Shown: in pieces, positions 59,565 to 64,000 of the stretch
How positions within the stretch are numbered: the stretch's first letter is position 1
How the letters are laid out: each line of letters begins with the position of its first letter
NCBI RefSeq assembly: GCF_010389155.1
Contig: NC_057762.1
Span: 31,494,055 to 31,558,054, forward strand
Direction of reading: 5' to 3'
DNA: 64,000 nucleotides
DNA from: Erigeron canadensis
Lineage: Eukaryota > Streptophyta > Magnoliopsida > Asterales > Asteraceae
Translations under genes and position numbers: made by a program
Notes under the pieces: model-generated
Database searches by the model: none
Seen by the model: only the letters and a program-made list of their open reading frames with translations
What the model was told of the DNA's origin: nothing

Positions 59565-60605
59565 TTATATACAATTTACATGTTACCGAAATACCATATA
59601 CTGTGGGGATAATACCAAAACGATATATTTGGTCTTAAATGTCAGAACTCAGAAGGACAAAATAGTGGGATAAAGAATTACGAGTAAAAGGTATTTTTGT
59701 AGGTTCGATAGGTATTTTGAGGCGTTGTTACAATTTGAAATAGAAATATTCTCTTTGTATAATGTATCATGTCACTTTGATAATAGAATTTTAAGGGTTA
59801 TATATGATTCAGAACCAAGTTTTGGATTTTAATATTTACTGTAATAATATATGACCTCAAACTTACTATCTATAATCTATAATTCCTTATAAAAGGGGAA
59901 CACATTCTTCAAAATCTCAAAAGATGAATTGATATACCTAAAATACTCATCTTCTGTTTTAATTTAAACATCTATACTTAATATATTTATAATACCTTTA
60001 ATTTATGAAATACTGTAATATACAACATAAATCTCTCAATCCTTAAAATAACTATATCACCTACTTTAACATCAATTATTTTTACATTCACCACCATTGC
60101 CACCCCTAAAACTCGCATTTAACCATATAGATAGATTTAAGTATGGTCAAACTTCATATGGTATAAAATAACTACACTACCTTTTTTAACATTAATTATT
60201 TTTACATTCACTATCATTGTCACCCCCACTACCCGTCACCGCCACCATTGCCGACACCCGTCGTCGTCGCTGCCGCCACTACTACCTCGCGTCGCTACCA
60301 CTGTTGCCGCCGCATTCCACGGGCATGCAACTCGTATTTAACCATATAGATAGATTTAAGTATGGTCAAACTTAATTCATATGGTATAAAATGTGTCTAT
60401 GCATTCCGTAATTAGTTTCTTCTATCCAATTAGCAATTGCATATTTGTTACATTCTATCCAAAATGTAAAATTAGGAAAGAGATTAAGCAGAATTCACTT
60501 GTCACATTCTTAAACTTTTAAGAGAACTTTTAGGCTAATGTTAAAAGGATCAATCATTTCCATAATATATAAATATAAATGTAAATATATATATATATAT
60601 ATATA
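59565..60605. other. Gene-free interval with a direct repeat
   Basis: A segment of about 50 bases (AACCATATAGATAGATTTAA followed by GTATGGTCAAACTT) occurs at 60121-60170 and 60340-60391. Between them is a GC-rich patch (CGTCGTCGCTGCCGCCACTA). This may be the remains of another Helitron pair. No gene. Confidence 0.55.
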
Positions 60606-61280
60606 GGAAAGTTATTTGTAGTACATGTACTTTTATAGTACATGTGTAACTACACGTGTAACTTAACTTACACACTTCTTCTTTCTTCTTCCTTCCACCT
60701 CCGACCACCTCCACCACCACCATGATCATCTCCGACCACCACCATGATCCTCCGGCGACGGCGACCATCTCCGGCGAGACTTACACATGTGTAACTAACT
60801 TACACATGTGTAAGTACAACTTTTTTTTAGCATTTTAGCGTTTAAAATTTCTAGGTTTTTTCCTTCGCGAGACAACCACCACCAGCCACCATCATCTCCG
60901 ACCACCCAGCGAAGGCACCTGCACCAGCAGCAAGGGCGGAGCCCGTACCGTAGCACACCGCCACCATCTCTTGGATCGCCGCCTATCAAATCCATACAAT
61001 TCCCATATGCGTCCCTTGACGGTTAAGTTTAGAACGGATAAGGGCCTCTGGCCTGTACCGTAAACACCCGAAAACGAACCTGATTCTCGCCGGAAAGTTA
61101 ACTTACACATATGTAAGTTGTACTTACACATGTGTAAGTTTCGCCGGAGATGGTCGCCGTCGCCGGAGTATCATGGTGGTGGTCGGAGATGGAAGGAAGA
61201 AGAAAGAAGAAGTGTGTAAGTTAAGTTACACATGTTACACATGTACTATAAAAAGTACATAGACTACAAATAACCCATCC
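60606..61280. mobile_element. Foldback element with about 190-bp inverted arms
   Basis: The left arm (60606-60810) pairs with the right arm (61105-61280). Examples: GTTATTTGTAGTACATGTAC against inverted GTTATTTGTAGTCTATGTAC, ACTTACACACTTCTTCTTTC on both, and CGGCGACGGCGACCATCTCC on both. Arms also contain the self-complementary ACTTACACATGTGTAAGT. It sits in an (AT)n run, so a TATATATAT target duplication cannot be told from the microsatellite. Long arms starting with G suggest a Mutator-like element. The GT-rich open frames here are not genes. Confidence 0.8.
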
Positions 61281-62087
61281 CTATATATATATATATATAA
61301 GTTTCAATGGATTTTTTTTGCACTTTTATACAATCTTAACAATAAAAGTTCATGAGAAAAAAAAATCTAATTTATATGATTTGATGTAATTTTATATTTT
61401 GTTGTATTTTTTAACCGTTAGCATCTAATTAGTAGTGAGACTTACTAATTTCTATTACAAATAACCAAGAAAAATACATGAAACTTCATGTAAAATACAT
61501 GCAATGTGATTTCAGTGTGCAAAACAACTATAGTTCTTACAGCATTTACGCTTATTCGTAATAGTATGTTGTATATTACAGGGTAACCGCACAAAACAAC
61601 AACGATAACGGTGTACTGGTGACGACGAGGAGTAGTAGTGATGGTATCAGCGATACGAGCGTCCACTATCCAATACTTATACGGTTAAGGTATCACCATA
61701 TGTTATTTTAACAAAAAATATTTTGGTTAGTATTTTTATCTTGTACGTTAAAGTTTATGATATTCTAGAAGTATCTTCATAAGAATATCCTTGAAGTATC
61801 CATCAATAAACTAAAACATGATTGAGATGTTTTTGAAATAATACGTGATGTAATCTTTGATCGACATATGTCCTTTAATTAATTTATTTTATTAAATTAG
61901 ATTTTCTAAGTGTGTACAGATTCAAATTCCTTATTAGACTTGAAATTAAACTTTAACACTTGGCTTATTGATACAAAACACATTATAACCTTATTTGATT
62001 GATCGTTTTCTCATTAATAAAATTGTCTCTTTTTCTTTCTTAATTATTCAACTCTTATTACTTATAATAAGTTATTAACATGAAGAC
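61281..62087. other. Gene-free AT-rich interval
   Basis: No gene or bounded repeat recognised. The open frame at 61445-61666 on the minus strand has no family resemblance. Confidence 0.5.
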
Positions 62088-62420
62088 TTCAAAAATTGAG
62101 TTTACGATATGAAATCACAAAGTTATTTGTCGTCATCTACTATGTTTACAAGTTCAGATTTTATTGTGATTGTAAAAATTTAAGGTAAATCTAAAATTTT
62201 AACTAAACATATATTATATTTATCATTACTGTTTTTTATATTTATCAAAATTTGAGTTTATGATACGAAATCACAAAGTTATTTGTCGTCATCCACTATG
62301 CTTACAAGTTCAGATTTTGATGTGATTGTAAAAATTTAAGGTAAATCCAAAATTTTAACTAAACATATATTATATTTATCATTACTGTTTCATATATTAT
62401 ATTTATCATTACTGTTTATT
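62088..62420. repeat. Tandem duplication, period about 156 bp
   Basis: TGAGTTTACGATATGAAATC to ATTTATCATTACTGTTT (62097-62234) is repeated with few changes at 62253-62390. A third partial copy of the last 25 bases (ATATATTATATTTATCATTA) follows. High similarity suggests a recent duplication. Confidence 0.9.
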
Positions 62421-62524
62421 ATAACTTCGCTTCGATCATCAGTTTACTTTGGCCACAATTTATCTCATACTCACGAATCATGTATGAGACGTATTTGAAT
62501 TTTTTATGATATAATCTATATAGC

Positions 62525-62550
62525 TACCGTACATCGTACGGGTATTAGGA
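62525..62550 (+). mobile_element. Eroded Helitron-like 3' hairpin
   Basis: ACCGTACATCGTACGGGT forms a perfect six-base stem with a short loop, followed by ATTAGGAGT where CTAG/T would be expected. It abuts the next Helitron's 5' end, as in head-to-tail or nested Helitrons. Confidence 0.45.
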
Positions 62551-62557
62551 GTGCTTA

Positions 62558-63364
62558 TCTTAATATATACTATAAGACAGTTGAACTAATATTTATAACC
62601 AATCAAATCGCTCAATTTTATCAAGTTGACTCTCGCTTATGTCATCATTTAGATTAACTATAATTAAAATTTCTAATAATCATTATCCAAATATATTATT
62701 ATATTGGTATTTATATTAATTTGTAAAAAAAAGTCTCATTAATTTACACTTTTTTGTTATCCATCAATAATTTACATTTTTTAACCCTAAATACATAGTT
62801 TATATTTATTTTTAGCCATCCATTTGAGAAGTTTTTTCTTAAATTTTTTAAAAATGTTACAAAAAGTATTTATATTTAATTTTTTTAAGTTACAATTGTC
62901 ACTTAAATCAAAAATCTCAGTAAACAATCAAACAATACGAAAACAATCCTAATTGTTATCTAATTATCATAGAACAGTGATTGAAAATAAACATAATCAT
63001 GTTATGGGCCGTATCATGATCAAACACATATACTTGAATGTAAGTACAGGATCACAAGTATGTTTATATTTTAATTCTTAATAATATCACATTATGAATA
63101 CAATTGGTTTAATAAATTATATAATAGAGAAATTATTGTAACATGTGCCTTGTGAAATGACTACGACAAACAATTTGCATCAATATGTATCAACTAATAA
63201 TGACAGTGACGAACATGTGTTATTGTACTACAACTTGCAAAGTATAACACTTAGAACCGTATATCTTTAAAATTATAAGTTTTTATGAATTAAGTGTATA
63301 AAGATCTAATATTGATAATATCGTAAACACTGTGTCCAGTGTCGGACACGGGCCTAAAATCTAG
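62558..63364 (+). mobile_element. Non-autonomous Helitron, 807 bp
   Basis: Starts TCTTAATATATACTATAAG after A and ends with hairpin GTGTCCAGTGTCGGACAC, GGGCCTAAAAT and CTAG (63361-63364) before T. Both ends fit the A/T insertion rule. The AT-rich body has no protein. Confidence 0.75.
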
Positions 63365-64000
63365 TATTATATCAAAAGTAAATACTTTATCGTGTACAAT
63401 TAAATTAAATTAATATGACATGTGCTATTTAATTATAGATATTTTTTAGTTTTTAAATTTAAACTGGAAAAAAGTGGAGCTCGTGGACAAACATTATATA
63501 CTGCTTACGATTAAAGTAATTAATAAAGCACTAGTCAGTTAATAGACCCATTACGAAAATAAAATAAACAATCTTAAAAACAAAAGCTCACAGTTCCGGT
63601 ATTCACAATCACAACCCATAGTTTAGTTATTAGCCAAGTAAACTTCTTTGTGATGGTACGGATATTACTAAACAATAACAATGTTTTACCTTTTAATAAA
63701 AAAAGATGTTCTATGGGGTCAATTTTTCCTTTCAGTCATTTCACCCATCATTTTTAGGTGAAGTAATGTGGAAGGGATATGAAATAGACTTATGGACCCC
63801 CTGGGCTCACACCATTTAAAGGATCCAACTAAAATCAAATCACAATAAATAAATTTCATTTCCTTTTATAATGTTCTTACCTTTGATATGTATTTTTTGT
63901 GCATTATTATCTATTTATACAATTAGATATAGAATATATCTATACTCCCTATAAAAGATTATAGGATTGTTGAAAAGTTTATAAATTTAGGACATACAAA
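63365..64000. other. Right-edge gene-free sequence
   Basis: AT-rich sequence without recognised gene, repeat boundary or regulatory motif. Confidence 0.5.

Noticed and set aside
60550..61131. Open frames rich in Gly/Val/Trp on the minus strand
   Set aside because: They translate the GC-rich arms and CCACCA-type runs of the foldback element and have no family match.

Overview
This is a plant nuclear window, very AT-rich, with short exons, GT-AG introns and a dense load of small non-autonomous transposons. The proteins match core-eudicot families closely. The repeat style suggests Asteraceae, but that is a guess. No bacterial or viral system is present.

Genes, left to right. (1) LUC7-like U1 snRNP splicing factor, minus strand, 3' end cut off by the left edge (exons 212-4796). 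(2) EMC10, an ER membrane protein complex subunit, plus strand, 8 exons (8731-12614). (3) Caffeic-acid-type O-methyltransferase, minus strand, 4 exons, 351 aa (15138-16900). (4) Mitochondrial pyruvate dehydrogenase E2 with two lipoyl domains, LTA3 type, plus strand, 23 exons, 641 aa (23248-32921). (5) Intronless ribosomal protein eL27 with TATA box and telo-box (34309-34716). (6) YUC10/11-type flavin monooxygenase of auxin synthesis, plus strand, 4 exons, 385 aa (37853-39909), with seed-type RY motifs upstream. (7) Cytosolic pyruvate kinase, minus strand, 16 exons, 527 aa (47946-54384). Exon borders were read by eye. For genes 2-5 and 7, and for YUC, the reading frame closes across every junction.

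Broken genes: a PIF/Harbinger transposase relic (41567-42811), an RPA-like OB-fold exon inside a Helitron (43676-43858), and a decayed partial copy of the YUC locus that keeps upstream sequence and exon 2 but lacks exon 1 (46040-46823).

The spaces between genes are mostly transposons. There are hAT-type elements with 8-bp target duplications (4970-5798, 33656-34114, 50632-51192), CACTA-type foldback MITEs (35647-35956 and a rearranged copy in a YUC intron), a Mutator-like foldback MITE (45549-45850), a Tourist-like MITE (8296-8585), a solo-LTR candidate in an EMC10 intron, SINE-like pieces and many Helitron 3' ends (hairpin then CTAG/T). From 54.4 kb to the right edge no gene was seen. That region holds a nested 3.5-kb inverted-repeat element (about 55011-58563) containing an array of short palindromes and a run of hairpins built from telomere-like TTTAGGG sequence. 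This is the least familiar structure in the window.

The genes look like unrelated housekeeping and single-pathway genes. E2 and pyruvate kinase are adjacent steps of carbon metabolism, but nothing shows that the linkage is functional.
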